DNA of 12,680 nt from an uncultured Candidatus Peregrinibacteria bacterium (GTDB lineage: Bacteria; Patescibacteriota; Gracilibacteria; Peribacterales; Peribacteraceae). Shown piece by piece: positions 6,999-12,680 of the stretch (its first letter is position 1; the number at the start of each line of letters is the position of its first letter). The notes beneath the pieces were generated by a model. It made no database searches. It was not told the origin of the DNA and saw only the letters and a program-made list of their open reading frames with translations. The position numbers and the translations under genes are program-made. The stretch is taken from contig CAIJNU010000020.1 of the NCBI GenBank assembly GCA_903822115.1, positions 1 through 12,680 of the forward strand, read 5' to 3'.

Positions 6999-8684
6999 AT
7001 ACACTTCTTTCAAGTAACACTCCTCGCACAATATTTTTTCCGGTTTCTCAGGCGCATAGGTGGATTGAATCTCCTTCCCGCATTTCATGCACTCTCGTTT
7101 CCAGAGATGACGCGGATTGCGCAAGCTGAGCCGCCGATCGTAGCGCACGTCCGGATGGAGGCGGGGTGCGGGAAGATCCTGACTACGATAGAACTCCAAT
7201 TCTTGCTTGATAATGCGGAAGGGTCGCTTGGTCTCCTCGCATTCGATGGCCCAGTTGAGAACGTCGTCGGGTATGTCTTCGATGCGATCGGGAAGGAGAG
7301 AGGCGGGGATGGTCTTGGCAACGGAGAGCTTGGCATCGGTCATATGCCTCCAGTGGTATCCCTCCGCACGCGCTTCCTTTTCCGTAAGTGGCAGATATTC
7401 GAATGCGAGGGACTCGTTGTAACCGAATGCGGAGAGGGATGGCGGGAAATACTGTCCCCATTCTTCTTCCTTCTCCATGTGAGCGATGATCTTTGGAGCG
7501 AGAAGTTCGTATTCTTCCTGCGAATACTGTTTGTTGAAGATGCAGAATTTCTTGTGGCGCAGTCCGCTGCAGCCGAAACAATCGCGACAATGGAAACACC
7601 ACTCGCAGTAGAGCAGGTTCTGGCTGTGGAATACAAAGAGGCAGTAGGCCGTATTGTAGGTTTCGATCGTTCCGAGCGTCTCGTAGGCGAGCTCGGGCTT
7701 GATGTACATATTCGAACAGTCGTAGTTGTCCTTCACCTTCACGCCCACGGTCACGTATCGGCTGTCCTGACTCTCGTTCACGTCGTAACAGTCGAGGCAG
7801 TTGCGGGAATTCTCGATGTAATCGCCGGTGCAATTTTCGCAATTCACGACGTTCGCGAAGCGGTGCGGGGTCGTTTTCCGCAGTTTCTCCAGCTCTTCCT
7901 TCATCTTCTTCATTCCTTCGGAAGATCCGAAGAACTCCTTCACGCGTTTCTCGTACTCCTCCTTCGTCAGCTTTTCGTTGCGGAAGTGATACTCCTTCTG
8001 GCGCAAGTTAGAGCAGAGGCAGCAGTTGCTGCAGCCGACGAGATTGAGCGAGAAGAAGCAATCGCGGCAGTTTGTGGAGAACGATAGCGAGACGCAGTGG
8101 TAAGATTTGTAGACGGAGAAGCAGTCGTAGCAGAGCTCGCTATCGTAGAGGTATGAGCAGTCGACGGAGTCCTTGCAGCTCTGCAGCAGCTTTCCGTAGT
8201 AGCAATCCTCGCAGTATTCGGAGGAGTTGATGAGGTAGCAGTCCTTGCAGTAGCCCGTTCCCGCGGTAAAGTCAGAATTCTCGTTCCCGATCACCATCAT
8301 GCCGAGACGTGGAACGTCGCTCTGGAGCTTGGCGAATTGTTCGAAGAAGGGTTTCTCGAAGCCAAACTCGCGGCCGTACTCCGTCATGTCGACGCTGTCG
8401 GCGTTCCATTCTTCGTGCGTGTAGACTTTGTGATTCTGTCCCGGCAGCGGCTCCTCGTGATAGACCGACACGATTTCCTTTCCCGTGAGTGATCCCTTGC
8501 GTCGGTAGAAGTTGCGTTCGTTGCGGTGGCACGTTCGCCGTTTCAATCTACACGCGGGGCAGAAGACGGGAAGGGGCGGATGAATTTCCTTGCCTGCGAA
8601 TTTGAAGACCATCTTCTTCTGGAACGCCTCTTCGTCGGGGAAGATCTCGAAGTCGGCATGGCATTGGCGGCAGGTCTTGTGCAC
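6996..8684 (-). CDS. Cysteine-rich zinc-ribbon/solenoid repeat protein C (562 aa)
   Basis: Family member of unknown function. Ribbon 1 is complete (C5/C8, C42/C45). Ribbon 2 has lost every cysteine (RKGSLTGKEI in place of the A-type CDLCKKSVI). The ladder is very regular, with CKDC, CEDC, CYDC, CRDC and CSNC units mostly 12 residues apart, ending CSNLRQK. The second region contains 'CRDCFGCSGLRHKKFCIFNK', then EEYE, EWGQYFPP, WAIECE, KRPF and LRNPR. The last ribbon is intact (C532/C535, C553/C556). The start is placed at the GTG at 8682-8684, which aligns exactly with the Met of other members (VHKTCRQC). An in-frame ATG at 8759 would add 25 residues unlike anything in the family; it sits 3 nt after an 8-codon frame with a strong Shine-Dalgarno, so the longer form stays possible. 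TATACT ends 8 nt before the GTG. Confidence 0.82.
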   Translation of the reverse strand: MHKTCRQCHADFEIFPDEEAFQKKMVFKFAGKEIHPPLPVFCPACRLKRRTCHRNERNFYRRKGSLTGKEIVSVYHEEPLPGQNHKVYTHEEWNADSVDMTEYGREFGFEKPFFEQFAKLQSDVPRLGMMVIGNENSDFTAGTGYCKDCYLINSSEYCEDCYYGKLLQSCKDSVDCSYLYDSELCYDCFSVYKSYHCVSLSFSTNCRDCFFSLNLVGCSNCCLCSNLRQKEYHFRNEKLTKEEYEKRVKEFFGSSEGMKKMKEELEKLRKTTPHRFANVVNCENCTGDYIENSRNCLDCYDVNESQDSRYVTVGVKVKDNYDCSNMYIKPELAYETLGTIETYNTAYCLFVFHSQNLLYCEWCFHCRDCFGCSGLRHKKFCIFNKQYSQEEYELLAPKIIAHMEKEEEWGQYFPPSLSAFGYNESLAFEYLPLTEKEARAEGYHWRHMTDAKLSVAKTIPASLLPDRIEDIPDDVLNWAIECEETKRPFRIIKQELEFYRSQDLPAPRLHPDVRYDRRLSLRNPRHLWKRECMKCGKEIQSTYAPEKPEKILCEECYLKEVY

Positions 8685-8692
8685 TGGGAGCA

Positions 8693-8698
8693 AGTATA
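8693..8698 (-). promoter_or_regulatory. Possible -10 hexamer for gene C
   Basis: TATACT on the minus strand ends 8 nt before the GTG at 8684, with TG directly in front. The position resembles the boxes before the regulator and glycosyltransferase genes. No Shine-Dalgarno lies before this GTG. Confidence 0.35.
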
Positions 8699-8715
8699 CA
8701 TGATGGGTGATGTGA

Positions 8716-8771
8716 GAATTTTGAATTGTGCATTGGTTGTATGTTGTGATTGTTTGCATAATTCACAATTC
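8716..8771. repeat. Imperfect inverted repeat in the gene C leader
   Basis: Bases 8716-8732 (GAATTTTGAATTGTGCA) pair with 8755-8771 (TGCATAATTCACAATTC) with two mismatches in 17 and a 22-nt loop. The AT-rich arms contrast with the surrounding GC-rich sequence. One arm covers the alternative ATG of gene C at 8757-8759. Confidence 0.5.
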
Positions 8772-8789
8772 AAACCCCACAATCCACAT
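8763..8789 (-). CDS. Possible 8-codon leader peptide (MWIVGFEL)
   Basis: An ATG at 8787-8789 follows AAGGAGGT (8796-8803) with a 6-nt gap, the best-placed ribosome binding site in this spacer. The frame ends at TGA 8763-8765, and 3 nt later comes an in-frame ATG (8759) that leads into the extended form of gene C. It may be a translated leader, or the remains of a start site lost when the sequence downstream changed. The peptide resembles nothing I know. Confidence 0.3.
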   Translation of the reverse strand: MWIVGFEL

Positions 8790-8803
8790 CAGTACACCTC
8801 CTT
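8789..8803 (-). repeat. Gene-end flank repeat, copy 3, with strong Shine-Dalgarno
   Basis: The minus strand reads AAGGAGGTGTACTGA, the family's KEVY-stop codons, directly next to the palindromic element. It includes AAGGAGGT, and its TGA overlaps an ATG (TGATG). In frame with it is a 16-codon peptide MINRGVAKRSRMKEVY (8789-8839) encoded by the element. Confidence 0.65.
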
Positions 8804-8884
8804 CATCCGGCTTCGCTTCGCTACGCCGCGATTAATCATGAGGAGCCGGATGCCCCGGCATAGCCCGCAGGGCGAAGCCGGGCA
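8804..8884 (-). repeat. Palindromic intergenic element, copy 3 (without central palindrome)
   Basis: The element begins right after the TAG of gene D. It has the inverted arms CCGGCTTCGC and GCGAAGCCGG and the inner CATCCGGCTTC/GGAGCCGGATG pair. Where copies 2 and 4 carry the 20-bp palindrome, it has only AGCCCGCAGGGCG. The palindrome therefore behaves as a separate insertable or removable part. Confidence 0.85.
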
Positions 8885-10585
8885 CTAATATACTTCTTTC
8901 AAATAACACGCCTCGCACAGAACGGATTCTTCGCGATCGGGAGCGAATGTTGTCTGGATTTCCATCCTGCATTTTGAACAGGGGCGAGTCCAAAGACGAC
9001 GGGGATTGCGCAGGGCCATCCGACGGCGATGTCGTTCATCGGGATGAAGTGTTGGCACCGGCAGTGACAGTTGCCTGTAGAAATCCAATTCCTGTTTGAT
9101 GATTTTAAATGGTCGCTTGGTTGCCTCGCACTCGATTGCCCACTGCAAGATGTCATCCGGCGTTTCGTTGATGGTTTTGGGAAGCAGGCGACCGGGAATG
9201 ATTTTTGTGGCATTCGGCATGTCATCGAAGGAGTCTCTCCATGTCCATCCTCTTTCGATCACTTTTTCTTTTGAAAGCGGAAAGTATTCCTGCGCGACGC
9301 TCTCATTGTACGCGAACGGAGAGATCTCCACCGGGAAAAATTCTCCCCACTCGCCCGTCTTGCGCATGTGCGCGACGATCTTCTCTGCGAACTCTTCGTA
9401 TTCCTCCTTGGCGTATTGCTTGTTGAGAATGCAGTACTGCGCATGCTTGAGGCCGATGCATCCGAAGAGGTCGTGACAGCCATTCACGCAGAGTTTGGAG
9501 TACGTGCAATTGCTCACGTCGGTGAATATCTGGTCGCAGAAGGCGATGTTGCGCGCGCCATCTCCGATCTCGTGATTTTCGTAGCAGAATTCCGCTCCCT
9601 TGAGTGAGCCGAATACCGTCACATCTTGCACCTTCTTCATGCGGCGGCAGTTGTAGAGATTCTTGCAATCCTGCGATTCCTGGACATCAAAGCAGGAGAC
9701 GCATCTTTGCGTGTTCCAGAGGTAATCTCCTGTGGAATCTTCATTCTGTGTGCCGCGCAGCGCTTTACAGGGAAATTTCTTCGCAAATGCAGAGCATGTT
9801 TCGCGTAATTCGGAAATCTTTGAACGGGATGTGAGCTGGTACTTCGCGAGACGAACTCCATATTCTTCCGATGTCAGTTGCTCATTGAACATGCAGTAGC
9901 GTTTATTGCGCAGATTGACGCAGCCCAGACACTCCGAACAGCCGATGCATTGTGTGAGGAACCAGGAGTCAGAACAATTCTGACAATTCTGACTAAAGAG
10001 AAGGTGGTAACAATTGATGCAGTCGATGCACTCGTGGCAGAGTTCGCACCGCGTGATTTGAAGATTGTCCACGCACTTTTTCGAATCGTAGAGGTAGTTG
10101 GCGTAGAGACAGTCTTCATCGAAATCCGCTTCAAAGATGAGGTAGCAGTTCTTGCACCATCCACATTGATTCGTGTAGTCCGAGTTTTGATTGCCGGAGC
10201 CTGAACGGGCGAGTTGTGGAACTTCGAGGAAAAGCTCTTGGAACTGGGCGAAAAAAGGTCTCTGAAAATCGAAGTCGCGACCGAAAGAACGTGCGTCCCA
10301 TTTATCCGAGAACCATTCATCATTATCGAAAACCTTATACGGCTTTTCCTTCGCGTAGACGGAGATGATCTCCTTTCCGGTGGAGGAACAATTTCTCCTG
10401 TAGAGCGTTCGCTCATTGCGCCAATTCAAACGCCTGCGCTGCCGGCACTCCGGGCACAGGGTCGGCGGCGGAATCAGTTCCTTCTGTCCTGCAAAAATCG
10501 GAGAAACTTCTTCCAAGAAAGCGAGATCGTGTTGGGATATTTCGAATGCCGTCTGACATTGGCGGCAGGTGTGTTGCATTGGCAT
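8885..10585 (-). CDS. Cysteine-rich zinc-ribbon/solenoid repeat protein D (566 aa)
   Basis: Family member of unknown function, with 40 cysteines in 566 residues. Ribbon 1 is complete (C7/C10, C44/C47). Ribbon 2 keeps only C66, as CSSTGKEI. The cysteine ladder is C147, 159, 171, 183; C189, 201, 213; and C192, 204, 216, ending in NLRNKRYC and SEEY (239-242). The second, looser region starts at STGDYLWN (284-291) and ends in YCILNKQYAKEEYE (384-397). Then come GEWGEFFP (411-418), WAIECE (482-487), KRPF (491-494 region), LRNPR (525-529) and the last ribbon (C536/C539, C557/C560). The start at 10585 has an ideal AAGGAGGT six bases upstream; a second ATG two codons later is also in frame. The site is supplied by the repeat flank after gene E, so D may be translated from the E transcript. 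Confidence 0.88.
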   Translation of the reverse strand: MPMQHTCRQCQTAFEISQHDLAFLEEVSPIFAGQKELIPPPTLCPECRQRRRLNWRNERTLYRRNCSSTGKEIISVYAKEKPYKVFDNDEWFSDKWDARSFGRDFDFQRPFFAQFQELFLEVPQLARSGSGNQNSDYTNQCGWCKNCYLIFEADFDEDCLYANYLYDSKKCVDNLQITRCELCHECIDCINCYHLLFSQNCQNCSDSWFLTQCIGCSECLGCVNLRNKRYCMFNEQLTSEEYGVRLAKYQLTSRSKISELRETCSAFAKKFPCKALRGTQNEDSTGDYLWNTQRCVSCFDVQESQDCKNLYNCRRMKKVQDVTVFGSLKGAEFCYENHEIGDGARNIAFCDQIFTDVSNCTYSKLCVNGCHDLFGCIGLKHAQYCILNKQYAKEEYEEFAEKIVAHMRKTGEWGEFFPVEISPFAYNESVAQEYFPLSKEKVIERGWTWRDSFDDMPNATKIIPGRLLPKTINETPDDILQWAIECEATKRPFKIIKQELDFYRQLSLPVPTLHPDERHRRRMALRNPRRLWTRPCSKCRMEIQTTFAPDREESVLCEACYLKEVY

Positions 10586-10599
10586 CAGTATACCTCCTT
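10585..10599 (-). promoter_or_regulatory. Ribosome binding site of gene D, formed by flank repeat copy 4
   Basis: The minus strand reads AAGGAGGTATACTGA, ending in a TGA that overlaps the ATG of gene D (TGATG). AAGGAGGT (10592-10599) is 6 nt from the ATG. The same 15 bases spell K-E-V-Y-stop, the terminal codons of the family, and close a 16-codon frame (10585-10635) running out of the palindromic element. This start is thus set both by pairing to 16S rRNA and possibly by stop-start coupling. Confidence 0.75.
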
Positions 10600-10700
10600 C
10601 ATCCGGCTTCGCTTCGCTACGCCGCGATTAATCATGAGGAGCCGGATGCCCCGGCATAGCCCCTGCCTGCCGGCAGGCAGGCGCAGGGCGAAGCCGGGCA
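10600..10700 (-). repeat. Palindromic intergenic element, copy 4 (full form)
   Basis: The element begins directly after the TAG of gene E. Outer inverted arms are CCGGCTTCGC (10603-10612) and GCGAAGCCGG (10688-10697). An inner pair is CATCCGGCTTC (10600-10610) with GGAGCCGGATG (10638-10648), one mismatch. The centre has the perfect 20-bp palindrome at 10662-10681. Two alternative hairpins share the left arm, so the RNA could fold in two exclusive ways. Confidence 0.85.
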
Positions 10701-12362
10701 CTAATATACTTCTTTCAAATAACACGCCTCGCACGCGATTGACTCCGGTCGCTTAGGCGCATACGTCGTCCACGTGTCCTTCCCGCACTTCGCACAATTC
10801 CTGCTCCAGAGCTGATGCGGATTGCGTCGTGTCATCCGACTTCGATGGCGCTCCATGGGGTGCAGGCGCGGGAGGGGGAGGTGCATGCGGCGGTAGAAAT
10901 CAAGTTCCTGCTTCACGATTTTGAAGGGCTTACCGCTCTTCTCGCACTGGATGGCGGACTGCAGAAGATCGTCTGTTGCGTCATCGATGTTGTCCGGGAG
11001 GGAAGAGGCTGCGACCACTCTCTTTGCCACGGGAATTTCCTCGGGCTTATCGCGCCACGTGAATCCCAATTTCTTCGCCTCGTTTTCAGAGAGGGGCAAG
11101 TAATCCTGGGCTGCGGATTCGTTGTAGGAGAAGGGCATCGTGTGGGGCGGGAAGTACTCTCCCCACTCTCCAGTTTTCGTCATGTGCGCGATGACCTGCG
11201 GCAGGAGTTTCTCGTACTCCTCTTTGGTGTATCGGGTATTGAGTATGCAGTATTCCTTGTGCCGCAGTCCGATGCATCCGAAGCAGTGCTTGCAGGAGAT
11301 GCAGCTGTCGCAGTAACGCAGATCATTCCCGAAGAAGGTGTAGCGGCAGAAGGCGAGATCGATGGAGCCGCGCGAGACCGATGAGAAGTAGATCTGTTCG
11401 CAGCGCGGCCAGCCGGCGGAATAACACGAGATGATATCCTTCGTATCCGCCATGGAGATGCTCTGTGCGCAGTCCTCGGCGTCGTGTCCGTCGAAGCACT
11501 TCAGACAATTTTTGGCGTTGTACATGTGATCGCCGATCACGTTCTCGCAATTCAAATTGTGCAACGCACGGTGGATGGATGCTTCGCGCATGCGCAGATA
11601 CTCCGATCGTGCCTCTTGCCACTTTGCGTACGACCCGCACAGGAGCGCCGTCTTCGCAGCGGCGAACTCTTCTTTGGTGCAGGGGGCGTTGCGGAGGTAG
11701 TACGAGCGATTTGTGAGATTACTTGAGAGGAGGCAGTGGTCGCATCCGATCAACTGAAAGCAGAAGTGGCAATCATTGCAATTCTTGGATTCTTCGAGCG
11801 ATGTCACGTCGTAACATTTGTCGCAATCGACGCACTCGTAGCTCAGCGTGCTGGCGTTGGTCAGCATGCAGTCGACGACGTCTTTCCCGTTCTCGATCCA
11901 GTAGCTGAAATGCGTGTCCTCGCTCGTTGCGATCAGAGAATTCATGTAACAATTCTTCGAATCGCGAATGTGACTGTTGTAGTCGCAATTCTCGCTGCGG
12001 AAGACGGACGTCCCTTCCCGTGGCACGACTTTCTGGAGTTCCTCGTACTGCGTGAAGAACGGTTTGTTGAAATCGAACGGTCGTCCATACGTCAGTGCGT
12101 CCCACGAATCCCCCCACCAGATGTCGTTGCGGTAGACCGTGAACGGACTCTCGGGCGGGTACGCGCTGATAATCTCCTCCTTTGTCTTGTCGCACGTGCG
12201 GCGGTAGAGCTTCCACTCGTTGCGCGATGCCATGACTTTGCGCAGACGCTCGGTAGGGGAGAGGGTTGGAAGCGGAATGCCTCTCTCGTTCAACTGCGCG
12301 ATCTCTGTGTCCGAAATCTCGAAGGGTTCGCCCGTGATCGAGCAGATACGCGTTTGAGGCAT
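10701..12362 (-). CDS. Cysteine-rich zinc-ribbon/solenoid repeat protein E (553 aa)
   Basis: Family member of unknown function. Both N-terminal ribbons are reduced: site 1 is CSITG (C7) with LSPTERL where other copies have LCPECRQ, and site 2 is CDKTK (C57) with VYRNDIWW. The first half of the ladder is also poor in cysteine (NSLIATSEDTHFSYW), but the second half (ECVDCDKCYD onward) keeps the 12-residue spacing. The second region has 'CDSCISCKHCFGCIGLRHKE' followed by YCILNTRY and KEEYE, then GEWGEYFPP. The C-terminal block has SAIQCE and RRNPHQLW, slightly off the consensus. The last ribbon is intact (C523/C526, C544/C547). The start ATG at 12362 aligns with the family and has a TGTTAGTAT box ending exactly 6 nt upstream, suggesting a leaderless mRNA. 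The stop TAG is followed at once by a palindromic element. Confidence 0.87.
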   Translation of the reverse strand: MPQTRICSITGEPFEISDTEIAQLNERGIPLPTLSPTERLRKVMASRNEWKLYRRTCDKTKEEIISAYPPESPFTVYRNDIWWGDSWDALTYGRPFDFNKPFFTQYEELQKVVPREGTSVFRSENCDYNSHIRDSKNCYMNSLIATSEDTHFSYWIENGKDVVDCMLTNASTLSYECVDCDKCYDVTSLEESKNCNDCHFCFQLIGCDHCLLSSNLTNRSYYLRNAPCTKEEFAAAKTALLCGSYAKWQEARSEYLRMREASIHRALHNLNCENVIGDHMYNAKNCLKCFDGHDAEDCAQSISMADTKDIISCYSAGWPRCEQIYFSSVSRGSIDLAFCRYTFFGNDLRYCDSCISCKHCFGCIGLRHKEYCILNTRYTKEEYEKLLPQVIAHMTKTGEWGEYFPPHTMPFSYNESAAQDYLPLSENEAKKLGFTWRDKPEEIPVAKRVVAASSLPDNIDDATDDLLQSAIQCEKSGKPFKIVKQELDFYRRMHLPLPRLHPMERHRSRMTRRNPHQLWSRNCAKCGKDTWTTYAPKRPESIACEACYLKEVY

Positions 12363-12451
12363 GGCACCATACTAACACTTCTCGCCCATTCGACTCAGCC
12401 TCTCCCTCGGCAAGCTCGGGATCGGCTTCGCTCAGGGTGAATCCTGCAGTA
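12363..12451. other. Intergenic spacer with a second kind of repeat-like sequence
   Basis: This spacer between F and E does not carry the palindromic element. Bases about 12396-12445 (TCTCCCTCGGCAAGCTCGGG and GGCTTCGCTCAGGGTGAATC) look like another short GC-rich dispersed repeat; on the minus strand it reads CCTGAGCGAAGCC then GAGCTTGCCGAGGGAGAGGC. I recognise this style of CTGAGCGAAG-containing repeat from Patescibacteria intergenic regions, but only one copy is present here. Confidence 0.4.
12369..12377 (-). promoter_or_regulatory. Extended -10 promoter of gene E, leaderless start
   Basis: The minus strand reads TGTTAGTAT. The hexamer TAGTAT (4 of 6 to consensus) ends 6 nt before the ATG, which would put +1 on the A of ATG. 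There is no Shine-Dalgarno in GGTGCC between them. Confidence 0.45.
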
Positions 12452-12680
12452 TTAGACTTCTTGAAGGTAGCAGGATTCACAATAGACGGTTTCGGGTCTC
12501 TCGGGCGAGTACGTCGTCTCCACCGGTTCCCTACACTTCATGCAGTCGCGTTTCCAGAGGTGGCGGGGATTGCGAAGGGCGAAGCGCTCGCGCTGTCGTT
12601 CCTGAAAGCATTTGCGGGGAAGGGGGAGCTTCATCTGACGATAGAACGCGAGTTCCTTCGGGATGATTTTGTACGGTTTC
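12452..12680 (-). CDS. Cysteine-rich zinc-ribbon/solenoid repeat protein F, C-terminal 75 residues (cut by window edge)
   Basis: This is the 3' end of a sixth family member whose 5' part lies beyond base 12680. The visible residues run KPYKIIPKELAFYRQ, then MKLPLPRKCF, LRNPRHLWKRDC and the final ribbon, CMKC and CESC, followed by CYLQEV-stop. It aligns with the C-terminal domain of C and D throughout (KRPF.I, ELEFYR, LRNPR.LW). It differs at the very end, lacking the last Tyr present in all others (GTC TAA where others have GTA TAT and a stop), and has KCFQERQRER in place of the LHP-ER motif. Its frame is open to the window edge, so the ATG at 12634 is internal and not the start. Confidence 0.85.
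   Translation of the reverse strand, partial: KPYKIIPKELAFYRQMKLPLPRKCFQERQRERFALRNPRHLWKRDCMKCREPVETTYSPERPETVYCESCYLQEV

Noticed and set aside
8543..8782. Minus-strand frame with MYTCSQC near the start of gene C, seen as a frameshifted N-terminus
   Set aside because: The true frame already gives the full VHKTCRQC...CPAC ribbon without a shift; the TCSQC similarity is a chance result of the same bases read in another frame.
3371..10700. Repeated palindromes as a CRISPR array
   Set aside because: Copies are kilobases apart with genes between them, not regularly spaced, and no cas genes are present.
10700..10756. Plus-strand frames through the repeats (peptides with CLPAGRRRAKPG)
   Set aside because: The same peptide arises from each repeat copy by translation of the palindrome; no ribosome site or gene context supports them.

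Overview
The window looks like part of a chromosome from a small-genome bacterium of the Candidate Phyla Radiation (Patescibacteria). This is an inference, based on three things: a family of very cysteine-rich paralogues with no recognisable function, GC-rich palindromic repeats directly after stop codons, and a partial HerA/VirB4-like ATPase of the type common in that group. The genetic code appears standard. The gene at 735-2417 ends with TGA exactly where its relatives end with TAG, so TGA is a stop and not a recoded codon.

Every gene I can support lies on the minus strand. In order of transcription (right to left) they are: the 3' end of a sixth cysteine-rich gene (F, 12452-12680); E (10701-12362); D (8885-10585); C (6996-8684); a GT39-like membrane glycosyltransferase (5130-6929); B (3468-5120); a TrmB-like winged-helix regulator (2531-3328); A (735-2417); and the 5' part of a putative type IV secretion/HerA-like ATPase (515 down to the window edge). 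Long plus-strand open frames are complementary shadows of these genes.

The main content is the six-member family A-F. Full members have 550-566 residues and share one plan: one or two zinc-ribbon-like sites at the N-terminus, a cysteine ladder with 12-residue spacing, an 'LRNK...EEY' helical segment, a second and looser cysteine region ending in 'YCILNKQY..EEYE', a conserved basic C-terminal domain, and a last CxxC...CxxC ribbon ending in CYLKEVY. The last ribbon is intact in all six. The N-terminal ribbons have lost ligands in a copy-specific way. No catalytic motif is visible and no function is claimed.

Four intergenic spaces carry a nested palindromic element that begins right after the stop codon of A, B, D or E. 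Each is followed by a 15-nt copy of the family's last codons (K-E-V-Y/H-stop). Before D that copy reads AAGGAGG and serves as an excellent ribosome binding site, with its TGA overlapping D's ATG. Other genes (E, the glycosyltransferase, the regulator, possibly C) have a -10-like hexamer only 6-10 nt before the start codon, which suggests leaderless or nearly leaderless mRNAs. The array may have grown by duplication at gene 3' ends, with the palindromes marking the junctions. How the glycosyltransferase and the regulator relate to the family is unknown beyond their tight spacing.
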